From: Melanocharis versteri
Taxonomy: Eukaryota; Chordata; Aves; Passeriformes; Melanocharitidae
Length of the DNA stretch: 64,000 nucleotides
NCBI GenBank assembly: GCA_013397845.1
Contig: VZTG01000482.1
Location: 62,001 to 126,000, forward strand
Reading direction: 5' to 3'
The notes under the pieces were generated by a model. It did no database searches and had not been told where the DNA came from. It saw nothing but the letters and a program-made list of their open reading frames with translations. The translations under genes and the position numbers were made by a program. Of the stretch, positions 38,501 through 50,003 are shown piece after piece. Position 1 is the first letter of the stretch, and every line of letters starts with the position of its first letter.

Positions 38501-41500
38501 GACAGAGGCATGGCAAGAGAAACTTCATAGCTTTTCCAAATAATGACCAGCTCTAGTACTGCCTACAGAAGTGCAACTGAGTCATAATATAAGTTTAATT
38601 TGTCAAATGTAGCTGATAATTCTCTTTATTGTTTGCTGAGTAAACTCAAGAACTTTGAGATGACTTCCCTGTGTTCTGTGCATCACTGAACTGAGTCATG
38701 CAGTTATGAGTCACTTACCTTCCAATGGAAGGGAGACTACTCCTACAGTTATGGCCGCTGTTCACTGGGATTTATTTACCTTTAGTTACAATAATGCTTC
38801 TATCCAGAACGCTTTGTTCTTTAGTTATATATTTCTGCTGTCTGTTTTACAGAGGAGTTGAAGGTAATGATGACTGTATTCAATATGAAATCAACCTGAC
38901 TATAATAGTTCATGCTGCTCATCAGATTCTTCTGATATTACTGACATATGCAATCATCCATGTTTTTAAGATTACTGTATGCTTTATGTGAGTGAATGTT
39001 GGAGAGCTACCATATTTTCATTTCTTCATATGCCAAGGCGGCTATACTGTACAGTGGGCAGAACTGATAGACTGTTGTCAGGGGACCCCTTGAACGGAAG
39101 AAAGTGGTTTTGGAGATTTGCATCCCTCCCCTTTTGCCCTGATTTCCTTGTATCTAGGCAGTAAGGGAAGGTAGTTTTACGTAGCTCAGGGACAGGTTTT
39201 GAAAACCTCAGATGCTTCTTAAACAACTTATTTAAGAATTGCCCTCTAACTTATTTCCCAATGAATTGTGCTGCTTGCTGTTTTGGCTTAGTAGGAATGT
39301 GATATACTCCTGCCAGCTTCAGCTCAGGAACTCCTGCTCCTGAGCTCTCTGCTTGGAGGTGTCAACGCTTATCAGCAGCTCCACCTGGTTTTAAAAAAAC
39401 ATCAAGCTTACTACATTTTTTTGATATCTTGAATCAGTATTAGTTTGCATATGAACAATGGGGGGGGGTTATATCTAAACTAATTAACAAGTAAGGGGAC
39501 AGGAAGATGATAAAGACCAACTGACTTGTGCAAGCAGGTTGCACTCATTTCTCAAGGAATTGCAATGCACACCTACATCTACTTATGCCTGATTGAGGAA
39601 TTTACAGGAGATCCCAAATGTAATATAGCACTGGGTCTATATGTATGTCTTTGTGACTGCTTTTGCTGGCTGCTGTGAAGCTTCCAGGAAGCAGATCTTA
39701 TACTACTGAAGTGATTCCTTCTGTGTTACTTATGGCACTTAGTGCCTATGGGCTCCTTAAGGAAACCTATAAAGCTGCTGCACTTACTGGCTCTGCCTCA
39801 TTTCACAGCTGCATCTTGCAGGGGAGCAGCTCAGAGGCTCTGAGAGGAGAAAGCTGATACCTGCCCATGCAGTGAGGAGTTGAAGAAAGCTTTAAGGAAT
39901 TAGAGAAGTTCAGGGGGAAAGGCAGTGTACCCAGTAACTTCACAGTTGTATTTTTCATTCTGTTGAGTGTTTATCACTCTCTTGAATTGGCATGAACTAG
40001 AAGTCGGATGTTTTGTATCAACAGGAGGGTTTGTAGTGCACAATCATACCATATAGAGAGCAGTCAGGATCAAATATCTTATACCATGATTGGTGTTTCA
40101 TGTTTTCAATCCATTGTGTTTTGCAAATTGGATTTTATTCAAATGAAGGATGGGAAGCCTATTTCTGGAGAAATCATACAATGAAATGCTGCCTGGTTTC
40201 TGCATTGCCTTTATACTGTGTAATGCTTAAAGGTCTTCATAGTCATGTAATTGAGTGAGACAAGACAACAATCTGTTCAAGTTTTTAAAGTATAAAACCA
40301 CTGTTACTTCCTTCTTGTTCTAGTTAATAGTTTTAATAACAAACATCAGTGTTTATTTTATAAGCCAGAACAAAAGACTGTATTTTGAGGCTTTACTCCA
40401 GAGTAACAGATAAGAAAATATGTAACGGGTTCCTCTCAATCAAGGACTCATTCTCAAACATTTCATTCATGTTCCCTTCAGATTACACTCAGAACATTCC
40501 TAATGGTGTTATTTTTTCTTTTAGTTATCAACAGTTAGAAAATAGTTGTTCCTGAAGACATTTAGGTCGGGTTTCCAGTGAAAATGATGAGATGGGAAAA
40601 ACAGAGAATGGTAACCCTTATTTCAGTTTTAGAGTTGTAACCCAAAGAGATTGCAAGATTGGTAGGCATGAAATATCCTTAAATGCAAACACAGCTTCAG
40701 TTTCTGTGTTCCATATGCTATTGTGACACCTTGATATCTGTTTAAATCAGGCTAATAGCGCTGGCTTTTTGAAAAACACCAGAAATTGTCCAAGCAAGGG
40801 GCTGTAAAGCCTTCTTATACAAAGAACTTTTTTACCTTCTTAAACATGTACAAAAATGTTGTAATAATAAAGCCCACATAATGTACAACAAGTGAAAGAA
40901 CAAAAAATTATAATTACTTCTGTGATTTATCCATAAGAACGATACAGAATTTTTAAACTTAGCTCTAATTCAGAAAACCACTTGCATTGAATAAAACCTA
41001 TCCCGTGATACCTTCACCATCAGCGTATACAACGTATAAAAGTACTGTTTTCTTTGTGCTCCTTGTAAACTAAATTTCTAAGTCGTGAACAATTCTTGAC
41101 GGAAGATGAGATGTTCTTATGCAAATACTGTGATGCTTTAGATACTTCCTTTTTCCCGCCCCTACACTTCCAAATCTGGTAAACTTTTAACATTGATTTG
41201 ATATAATATTATTTTTTCTAGAGAGTAAATTTTATTTTCTTTCTATGTGAATGGTACTTGTGGTGAATCTAAATAACAGAAAGTGCAACATGGATCTAAT
41301 TTCCTGATGTAATTTTTTAAAGATCTGATTCAAAGTATGAGCATGAATTTTTGCTCCTTAAAAATAAAAGGCAGATAGAAACGATTGAGTGTGAATCCAG
41401 ATGCAAGTTCGGGGCAGGGAGGATCAATGTGTATGGTTTGAAAGGTGCTGTCAGATGCTACTTAATGGGGGACGCAATTGTTGGAAACATCAATCTGCAG

Positions 41501-42487
41501 CTGAATTTATTTGGCTTTCAATAGGGGATAGTATTTCAGATAGAAACACCTAATTGGTAGTATACAGTAAAAGTGGCACAGTAAAAATGTCTGGCCTGTG
41601 TGTTAATTGCTCTGTCTGAATTAATACAGCCATATTATTTATTGGAATACAGTAATCAAACCCGCTGCTGACTGTTACAAAGGGGGGCCATTTCAATTAA
41701 CAGGCATTGCTCCCAAAGGGGTAGGAAGGAGAAGTAAGCAATAGAAGTGTGCAGGTATTCAGGGAAGAGACTGTAAATGAGAGAATGGCTCATTCTTGAA
41801 ATTCTTGCACCTGATTGAGGTGTGAAAGGACTTATCCTTTTTGGAGAGTCTGAGTGATCTTGAGCATGGTTTCTTGTATCATTTGTTGTATAATTCACTA
41901 AGGTTTCTTGTTGGCAGATGGTCCATTGGTATTAGCAGCAGACGTCTTTGACTGGGCTTTACTGTTTTGATTTCTACCCATAAGAAAATAATCTTGGTTC
42001 ATCCGTAGTTACTGAAATAGGAGCTCAGATCCATTCCCTGGCTCTCTACAGGTAGCAAGGTGAATTTACATCTCCTGTTGCTTGCCCATGTAGTATTTGG
42101 AAGGTGTTGCATGCAGCCTGTCTTAGGCTTGAGGTTATTCTCATTTATATCCACACTGACATATTGAGTCAGTGAGAGGGAGAGAGGTGGAGTAGTGTAC
42201 TTCTCTAGTAGGGCCCTCCTCAAGAGTGGGAGACTCGCTTTGTATTTCTTCCCTATCCCACTGAAAACTTCCAAAACACAAGAGAATTCTTAATTCACCT
42301 AGAGTTTGTGTTAATAGATTATTTTTCAGTCTTCTAAATAAGTGAAAGAAATAACCTTGTAGTTTTTTGAGGCTAGCATGAGGTACCTGTTGTCAGTGTA
42401 AAAATTGAAAAAATTGTCTCAATGTAAAAACTGTTACCTCAAAGATGTGGCCTGGTGTTCTTAGTCTATATAAAATATTATATCCCA

Positions 42488-42511
42488 AATATTTCATATG
42501 AATGAAATATT
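42488..42511. repeat. Hairpin, 10-bp stem and 4-base loop
   Basis: AATATTTCAT (42488-42497) and ATGAAATATT (42502-42511) are exact reverse complements around the loop ATGA. No T-run or gene end is nearby that would give it a role. Confidence 0.5.
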
Positions 42512-42940
42512 GTGTGTTGTCAGTCTGTGTTACATTGGGTTAAGGGCTTTGCATGAGGAAAAGTTATAAGCAAATCTAAACCAAAACAGTCCCTGTACAC
42601 ACAATTAAATTTACTAATTTCCCAATCTAACTGAAGACTGTAAAATATCAGCATATAAAAGTCCAAAATCATCACATCAAGGGAGTTGCTTATGGGTTAG
42701 GTATTTTGACCAAGACTCAGATAGCTATGGTGAAAAGGAGACCTCCAACCTTTCAACATATAACATTGCTGAAAGAAAGGTCATGTTAAACATAGATTTC
42801 AGAGAACAGATTATAGATTTCAGAAGAGAGGTGATAGAAGTAGAAATCTGGCATAATTTATGGGAACTAAGTGTTTCGGAACTGAAGAAAATCTGCAGGA
42901 ATCAGTTCGCAAAGGTGCTGTTTTCTTTGAAGACACTAAA

Positions 42941-43608
42941 TCATAGAATCTAGAACAGTCTGGGCTGGAAAGGACATCATTGATCATCCAGTTCCCACTC
43001 CCCTGCCATGGGCAGGGACCCTTCTGCTAGATCCAGTTGCTCAAAGTCCCATCAGCCTGGCCTTGAACACTTCCAAGGATGGAGCATCCACATCTTCTCT
43101 GTGCAACCTGTTCAAATGCCTCACCAGCCTCACGGTACAGAATTCCTTTCTAATACCTATTCCAAACCTGCCCTCTTTCAATTTGAATCCATTCCCCCTT
43201 TACCTGTCAGTACATGCCCTTGTAGAACTGCCTCTCCAGCTTTCTTGTAGCCCCGTTAGGTACTGGAAGGTTCTCTAGGGTCTCCCAGGGCCTTCTCTTC
43301 TCCAGGCTGGATAACCTTTCCAAGTCTGTCTTCACAGGAGGAGTGCTCCAGCCTCTGATCATCTTGGTGGCCTCCTCTGAGCTCGCTCCAACAGATCCAT
43401 GTCCTTCTGTTGGGACTCCCAGAGCTGATGCAGTGCTCCAGGTGGGATCTCATGGGAGTGGAGCAGAGAGGCAGAATCTGCTCCCTCGCCCTGCCAGCCA
43501 CGCTGCTTTGGATGCAGCCCAGGATGCAAGTGCTCATCTTAAGTGTTTGTATTGAGTTTCTCACCCACCAACACCCCTAATCCTTTTCCTCAGGGCTGCT
43601 TCTCATAA
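42941..43608 (-). mobile_element. CR1 LINE, 5'-truncated 3' end
   Basis: The + strand starts with TCATAGAATC, followed by the familiar reverse-complement CR1 3' sequence: GGCTGGAAAGGACATCATTG, then CATCCAGTTCCCACTCCCCTG. It continues through the GCATCCACATCTTCTCTGTG, AACCTGTTCAAATGCCTCACC and CTTCTCTTCTCCAGGCTG words, and the TTCTCACCCACCAACACCCC segment. This makes it a minus-strand copy with its 3' terminus at 42941. CR1 similarity stops at about 43608, after CTCAGGGCTGCTTCTC, consistent with the usual 5' truncation of CR1. Overlapping open frames (43008-43250, 43063-43278, 43343-43555 on +; 43256-43564 on -) are by-products of the element and encode nothing intact; the reverse transcriptase region is absent. 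CR1 is the dominant LINE of birds, which is the main argument for an avian source. Confidence 0.93.
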
Positions 43609-43803
43609 TTTTGGTTTAAAATCATGTGAAGGCAGTAATGGAAATATACAAAAATTTCTGTATCTTGAGTCAGCATCTTGGATCTTATGACAGTATTACC
43701 TCTGCAATATAAACATATGTACTCTTATTTTGTTAATATAAATTATCTTGCAGTACTATACTAGGTTCTGTCTGTTCTTTCTCCACTGGAAATCTGGCTT
43801 AAA
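43512..43803 (+). repeat. Arm A of a long inverted duplication
   Basis: This segment matches the reverse complement of 46278-46562 almost end to end, with only a few short gaps; I judge it roughly 85 percent identical by eye. It covers about 95 bases of the 5' end of the CR1 copy plus about 195 bases of adjoining non-CR1 flank. The flank contains exactly shared words such as TGGTTTAAAATCATGTGAAG, GGCAGTAATGGAAATATACA, GAGTCAGCATCTT, GTACTCTTATTTTGTT and ATACTAGGTTCT. Similarity fades beyond 43803. Confidence 0.88.
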
Positions 43804-46277
43804 GCTGAGGTTTCTTGATATTATAGTGTTACAATCGAATTCTTGATGTAAAGAAGCAATACTATAGTGTGGGTCTGTCTATACGTGTGGATGTTATCAG
43901 TGTGAAAAGTCCCTATGTAAGTTAGAATGCCTAGCAGTGAAGAAGCTGGGACAAGATTAATTTGCAGGATGCCTCTTGTTGCCCTAAAGGGTACCAGTGG
44001 TGGGAATGTGGGTGGATGTTGATTGGGGTTGTTTTTTGCAATTTTTCCCCATTAAAGGCTTTGCCGTGTTTTAAGAGATTAAGCGTCAATCCATTTGACT
44101 GTTGTAAATAATTTAAACCATTAGTAAAATAAGCTTTTCCAGGCAACTGTGATTTTTTTTTCCTAGCTACTAAATTATAAGTAAAATTTAGACATTCATG
44201 AAAGTATTGGTTTGAAAGAATATAACTTTTGTCAATATTTTTTTTTATTCCTGTGTTTTTTCTGGGATGCTAAATGTGATAGAATTCACAAATGTTTGCA
44301 TTTCTTTCTAAAAAGAAACTCAGCTTTAATTATGAGTCAGTTAAAAGTAGAGTTCTTTGGTGATATACATTTTTTCTAAGTGAGTTCAAATATCAAATGT
44401 AGTTTGGAACAGCATGCAGAAGGCTTAAGAGCATCTTTACTGTGATTAAATTAAATTTGAACTGTTCCTTATCAGGATTTCCACATAATAGTTTTCCTGT
44501 AATTTCTTCAAACCTTGCAGTCAATAGAATCAGTAGCTTAAAAGACTCAACCAAGTAGTGTTTGACTCATCAAAATATTATCACATATTTTGAATAGAAG
44601 AGGAACTGTTTAGAAACTTTGGACTGGATGCATATGAGATCTACTTTTTCTGAAGTATTCATTTGTTGGAAAAAATTATATTGTATGTAAGGCCCCGAAT
44701 TAGCAAAATAATTTTAAAATTGCCTTGAATTCAAGTGGGTGTGGTATCAGGAAAGTTTGATTTGCCAGCCTGTTGCAGAGCTGGTGAAAAGTTGATACTC
44801 CATTCTAAGAAAAAGTTTCTTCATTAAAAGGGAATGAAGAAACATCAACAGCCCCCCCAAAAAAATCAAAAATCTTTATAAAGCACACACTTCAACATTT
44901 CACTATGCTATATTTGTTAGCATTATGAGCAAGTGACATTGTCAAACAGTTTCATCGCATCAATATTTGGTGCGAGTCAAAATTTCTCCTTAAAATAAGC
45001 ATTGCTAATGAATTCAGCGTATAGAAGTATGTGACAGTCCTGTGGTTTTGTTATGTCAGCCTTCCCAAATTCTAATATCGATTTATCAATCTGGAAGTAA
45101 TAAGAATAAGAATAAAACCCAAAATAGAGGCTTTTTTTTATGTTAGGCTTTTGAGTTAAAGGATTAGAGTTACATTTACAGTTTTCTGGACAGACAGCAA
45201 GATCAAAAATAGCCTTTTTGAGAAAAAGGTCCTATACTTGCAAGACTTCTTTTAACATGACTTCAGAATCTAAGACTTTAAAGCACTTGCAGTGCTAGGT
45301 GGAAGCTTGCAAGGGGCTTGTATTATAAATTTTTTTTGGGGTAGGAAAAAGATTTCTGATTTATCATATCAAATGCTATATTCTTTAAAGATAAAGTCTT
45401 GGTTTTATGTTGTTATTTTTGGGTTCTGCTCAGCTCGTAATCTGTGAAATCAGTGACAAAACTCTACATATCTACCATCTATTTCTATTTCTCAAAAATG
45501 TGTGGCAAACTTCTCGGGGTTTCAAAATAATCATACAAATTGATCTTGCTGTGTATGGAACTAAACAGGTGGTTAGCAGAGGAAGGGCAAAGAAAGTATT
45601 AAAATGTTTCATGGCTTGCAGCACCTTGAAAACGTAGCTTTTATGAAGCTTTTAAGTTCTTTCTGCCTATTTTCTCTTTACCAATTACCAGTATTCTGTT
45701 TTCATGAAGGTGCTACAGTAGTTACCTTAGCAATTTAGAAGGTCATGTGTAGAAAGAGCCCTATATTTTTAACGTACATTTGTATGTTTTAGAGATTAGG
45801 TGTCTTTTTATGATTCCTCTTAGGTTAATTATTCTGATTAGCTCCTGCAATTAGCTGAAGAATAATGGCTTTTTCTTAATGGATATTTTCTTCTTACTTC
45901 AATTTAACCCTCTTCTTTTTAATGTACTTCTTCATCACAGTGGGATGCATAATAAAAGAGAAGCTTAAGGTATATGCTAGTGAATTTTGGAAATCCATCA
46001 GCACATGAATGAGTTACTATTATTATATATTCAGAATTTTATCCACTCAGAAAGCAAAAAAAAAAAAAAAAAAAGAAAAATCAACATGTGTTAGTTTGCA
46101 ATAAATTAGCAATAGGATTTATAACTGTATTTTAATGGTTAAAATATAGACCCCTAAGATTTTTGGTTGGAAAGAATGATTGGTCTATTTAGGAGCTAGG
46201 AGAAGGTGAATTGGCTACAGTTCACTTGCTGCTGCAAGAAAAATGTTCTTTTCTATATTATAACAGTATTTAAATAG
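43804..46277. other. Spacer between the inverted arms, non-coding
   Basis: About 2.5 kb of AT-rich DNA with no recognised element. A run of 19 A lies at 46056-46074, about 200 bases before arm B. It is in the right place to be the tail of something inserted beside the arm, though no element body was identified. Open frames are below 80 codons. Confidence 0.6.
46056..46074 (+). repeat. Poly-A tract, A19
   Basis: Nineteen uninterrupted A residues, followed by GAAAAA. It could be a retroposition tail or a simple homopolymer. No coding or element sequence recognisable as a retroposed transcript lies upstream of it, and no target duplication was seen. Confidence 0.75.
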
Positions 46278-46562
46278 GTTTGGGCCAGCTTTTCATTGAA
46301 GAAGGAATAGATAGAACCTAGTATTGTACTGCAACATAATTGATATCAACAAAATAAGAGTACGTATTTTCAAAAGTAATATAATAAGAGCTAAGATGCT
46401 GACTCAATATACAGAAATTTTTGTATATTTCCATTACTGCCTTCACATGATTTTAAACCAAAAATATGAAGAGCAACCCTGAGGAAAAGCACTTTGGGGG
46501 TGTTGGTGGATGAGAAACTCAACATGAACACTTAAGATGAGCACTCACTGGGCTGCAATGAA
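46278..46562 (-). repeat. Arm B of a long inverted duplication
   Basis: The reverse complement of this segment aligns with 43512-43803. Its right part (about 46472-46562) is CR1-derived and, being inverted relative to arm A, lies on the + strand. The rest is the shared non-CR1 flank. The CR1 stretch of arm B keeps several bases closer to the CR1 consensus as I remember it (for example ATCCACCAACACCCCCAA) than arm A does. Arm B is therefore not simply a late copy of the present arm A; both diverged from a common ancestor. CR1 similarity ends abruptly at 46562, where arm A's element continues for 570 more bases. Confidence 0.88.
46472..46562 (+). mobile_element. CR1 LINE fragment inside arm B
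   Basis: Read on the minus strand, it gives GCAGCCCAGTGAGTGCTCAT, then GAGTTTCTCATCCACCAACA and CTTTTCCTCAGGGTTGCTC, matching the 5' part of the CR1 copy at 42941-43608. Only about 90 bases survive, with no CR1 3' terminus. It was evidently copied as part of the duplicated block rather than by its own insertion, because the flanking non-CR1 DNA was copied too. Confidence 0.8.
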
Positions 46563-49480
46563 GGGAGCGGGTAGTGATTCCTTCTGTATTGGCTGTCAAA
46601 TGTTGTGATACTTTGGCTATCCCACAGTAGTGACTGCATTCCAGGCCCTCTCCTGTTCTGCTTTCTACCTGTGCTGAGACTTGCTCCCAGAGCCTCCTGG
46701 TCCATTTCCCTGTTTCTTGACTTACACTGTGTGCACTGTGTTCCCTTTAAAATCTTTTACCTGTGCAAGATCCTCTCCTGCCTTCCGTAGCTTCAAGGCA
46801 TTCCCCTAGTCCCCAGGTGCATGAGCCTGGATATACGTGTTCTCTTGAGCTCTAGAGCATTTTGTGGAAATGACAAATTAATTTGCGCCATCACAAAGGC
46901 AAAATGGGGCAAGCATCTTCTGCCTCTTCAACTGCCTCATGGAAAGAAATGGAAAGGTGGCAGAGGAATGCTATGGGAAAAGGTATTCTTGTTGCCAGTA
47001 TCATGGATGTGTCCATAGCACAGTGGTAAGTGCCCAGAAATTCTATCAGTTTTGTTTGGTGCTGCACATGTTTAGAATTATGATATTGAATTTTTCATAT
47101 GTTGAGCTTCTCCAGAATGATCTCAGTTCTTTGCTCTCTCTCCATCAGTCCTACCCAACAGTAATTAAGCTACACTGGGCTTTTCCAAAGGCAGGAGAGT
47201 TTAAATATCAGTAATTTGATCTGCCCTGTTTACTGATCTCTGCTGCTAGCTGAGTTGAAAGCGAAATGTTTTAATTAAAACGATTGGCAATAAGTTGGTA
47301 TAATGCCATAATTTGCACTGGGCCTCTTCTAGAAAATGACTTAACCTCTGCCTCTGTTGCTAAGGCAACTAATGGACATAATTGTAACTGGGTGCATATA
47401 GACAGCAAGTGGAGGGTCTAAAGCTGTTTTAAATTGCTAGGGTATCATGATGCTGAAAGATTAAAATGTGATGTTAGTAAAATATATCCAAAAGTGTCTC
47501 TTCCATACTTTAAGTTTAGTTTTCACATTTTATTTTATTTTTTGGTACTGTTTCACACTTCTAAGCCTTCCAGTTTGGACTCTAAAACCTCCTGATGTCG
47601 TACTTAAGTTCATTAATGCAGCAGTGTATGTATAATAATTTGCGATATAATCTGGAAATGGCAATGGCTATTCTACTGGGATTTAGAATAATGTGTTTGA
47701 TGGAATCTTATCACCAATCTATATTGAATCAGTAAAGAGTTAAGACTTAGATCATGCTTTATAAAGTATCTTGAATTACATTTTTAAACAAAAACCACAA
47801 AACCCCTCTTTTTTCCTTCTTCACTTTCTGGATCTTAAGGTCCTTAATGAACCTGGACCCTAGGAAAAAAAGGGGGAATTTTTCAGAAATAGCCATAAGA
47901 GTTCTGAATAGAGCTTAATAAATACCCTGACTTGATGTTTATCACTGCTGACCATGTGGAGTTTGACGGTGTCTTTTAAATAATGTTCAGACTCTGTACT
48001 TTCTGATTTGCACTGTTTTCCCTCAATGAAGAAACCCCAAAATTTAGAACATTTAATATGTTATTTCTCTATTGGAAAATAGTCAAAACCAGAGTCCAAG
48101 GAAATTACAATTCTCACTGAGAAGAAAGAAAGGGTGTATTTTATGTACTTTCCTCCTGACCCGATCCATGTCTAATATTTAGGCTCTTAAAGATAAAATT
48201 AAATAGAGTGTCACCATACAACATGACAGTGCAAAATGCACATCTCGGAAACATAGATTTAAGCTTGTGCAATCACCAATCAGAACGAAGGATTTGGTTA
48301 CTCAAGGCCTTTCTTCTGCAGCATCTTGTTTACTTTTCCTATCTTTTCTGTATATGTGCAATATACCCTGAAGGCCAAGGAGGGGGAGAACAGGGAAGTG
48401 GCAGAATGAGCAGTACTTAGGTGTAGGAAAAGAGATATGCCTGAAATATCACAGAACGTAATTGCATAGCTTGTTTGCTTTTTCTTCATTCCTCTATTGG
48501 TGTATGTAATTGGGCAAATTAATTTGAAAATTTATGACTTAATAGCATCACACAAAATGAAACCAATGACAAACGTTGTTTGTTTTTAAAAATACTGCTG
48601 GAAAGAAATTTTATTCCAGAATTACCGAATTCTTCAACCAAATCTATCTTGAAAATTTAGAGCCTGAGCCGTTAAAAATGAAATTGCTTTCCTATATGAA
48701 ACTGTGCCACTGTTTTCCATGAGACAAGATTAGACTTCGCAAAAAACTGGATTAATTCAGTAGTTTTACTAAAATCTTTTTAGTGCTAGGAGACCACTAA
48801 TTACTGAAGTTGCTTATGAAGTTACTGACAAGGGTTTTTACAGTTTGGTAAATGTTTTAAAAGAGAAGAAACTAAAACGATGATTGTACAAATGGCTTTA
48901 CTGAAACATTTAAGTTTGGGCCCTAAGGCTAGAACTCTGAAAGCACTTGAAATTATTGAACTTCATGGTAGATGGCTGTCGGACCAAAATAATCTAACTT
49001 GCTTCACTTGTGAAAGGCCACTCCATCAGAAAATGATGAGATTGCCTTCTCATGGGGGAAATTTTAATAAATTCTGTGCCATTGTGGGTTCTTCCATCTT
49101 TGCTTTCCTACCTTCCATCTATATATATGGAAAATACTTCTGAGGAAAACTCATTTCTGTTAACATTTAGGAATCTAAAGCAATCTAGGCTAACAAAACC
49201 CCATTAGGGACATGGAAAATAAAAATAGCACTCTCAAAATATAAATCTTGGAATGCAGCTTCCACTTCTCCGTGCTCGACCACAACCCAGCAACTGTTTA
49301 GAGGATGGAAAGGGAAGTTGAAAGTAGGAAAGGGAGAAGGTGATCTCCCTAAATCAAGAAGAAGGGAACGCAAGGAAAAGCCCCATATCATAAGAAGTAG
49401 TCTCTCAAGATGAGTCAGTTCCAAAATGCCTCATTATCTGTGTAAGTATGAAACAGAAAGAGGTGGGAAGGGACTTGGAG
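46563..49480. other. AT-rich non-coding stretch
   Basis: Short frames only (up to 91 codons, 46939-47214 +). A GC-moderate patch at 46.62-46.80 kb is not recognised. A donor-like GTGGTAAGT lies at about 47022-47030 without a matching acceptor and open frame. Confidence 0.55.
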
Positions 49481-49634
49481 GCAAATGTCATGTGCACGTG
49501 CAATTACAGAAGCAGATGAAAGGCAGCCGTTTATGGGTAAGATGTGAGAGGAATGAAGGCTGAACTTACTGTTATTTCTCCCATGCTTTTGCTGTAAACT
49601 TGCTGGGCAGACAGCTGTGCTGGTCAGCAGAGGT

Positions 49635-49642
49635 TATAAAAG
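49635..49642 (+). promoter_or_regulatory. TATA box of candidate transcription unit
   Basis: TATAAAAG lies at the start of a GC-richer block and predicts a start site near 49665. A CACGTG E-box sits about 140 bases upstream at 49495-49500. Downstream are a leader, an ATG in a good context at 49889 and a strong splice donor at 50004. This arrangement is what one expects of a real promoter, although TATAAA words also arise by chance in AT-rich DNA. Confidence 0.45.
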
Positions 49643-49713
49643 CACCAGGACCAGGGCAGGGATGTTTGCTGCCCCACAGAGTCCAGGGAAGCTGCACTGC
49701 AGCTGAACAATGG

Positions 49714-49872
49714 ATGGAGGTGTGTGAGGTGTCTCTGGCCCTGCTCGCTCTCAGCTGCTTTATTTGTGGAGAGTTCAGAGCGCTGCCCTGCAGGAAGCTG
49801 TGCTGGCATAACTGGGGTGTAGGAGAAACTGCTCGTCCTGGATTCCCCAAGCCTGCAGCCCAGACTTGTTAA
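49714..49872 (+). CDS. Possible 52-residue secreted-type peptide or upstream ORF
   Basis: From the ATG at 49714 an open frame of 52 codons runs to a TAA at 49872. Residues 6-20 are hydrophobic (VSLALLALSCFICGE), and a tail with three cysteines follows a possible cleavage near residue 22 (EFRALPCRKLCW and further). It looks like a signal peptide plus a short Cys-containing peptide, but I recognise no family. The ATG context is weak (T at -3, G at +4). It follows a 5-codon frame opening at a better ATG at 49710 and a 14-codon one near 49661. It sits between the predicted start site and the ATG at 49889, so it may simply be an upstream ORF of that gene or a chance frame in GC-rich DNA. Confidence 0.2.
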   Translation: MEVCEVSLALLALSCFICGEFRALPCRKLCWHNWGVGETARPGFPKPAAQTC

Positions 49873-49888
49873 AAACCTCTAGAGAAGA

Positions 49889-50003
49889 ATGGCTAAGTCT
49901 GGCTGCTCTGCCAGTGTAAGCAGGCTCCTGGCACTGGCCGGGGTGTTCAGCCCCTTCTCCTTCCTGCACGTGCTGCTCACTACTCTTTTGCCTCACTGTG
50001 GAG
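49889..50003 (+). CDS. Candidate first coding exon of an unrecognised membrane or secreted protein
   Basis: The ATG has A at -3 and G at +4. The frame encodes 38 residues plus one base. Residues 12-35 form a hydrophobic stretch (LLLALAGVF-like, then FSFLHVLLTTLLP), reading as a signal peptide or first membrane helix. The exon ends GGAG followed by GTATGTA, a strong splice donor at 50004, leaving phase 1, as is common for leader-peptide exons. A TATA box lies about 250 bases upstream. In the downstream intron the reading can be continued into 51159-51223. I do not recognise the protein and no domain is visible. Alternatives are a non-coding transcript's first exon or a chance frame in a GC-rich block. 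Confidence 0.35.

Larger units (their letters stand above)
34039..42940. other. AT-rich non-coding stretch
   Basis: No supported gene; open frames stay below 100 codons. Noted within: a short (GT)n run at about 34436-34448, a nested inverted repeat at 35532-35577, a possible micro-exon splice pair at 36222-36243, an uninterrupted run of nine G at 39460-39468, and a 10-bp-stem hairpin at 42488-42511. Confidence 0.55.

Noticed and set aside
38725..38991. Hydrophobic 88-codon frame suggesting a small membrane protein
   Set aside because: T-rich DNA read in frame gives hydrophobic residues by default; no promoter, Kozak or homology support.
43256..43564. 102-codon minus-strand frame and overlapping + frames as genes
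   Set aside because: They lie wholly inside the CR1 3' region, which is known sequence of a dead element, and no reverse transcriptase motif is present.
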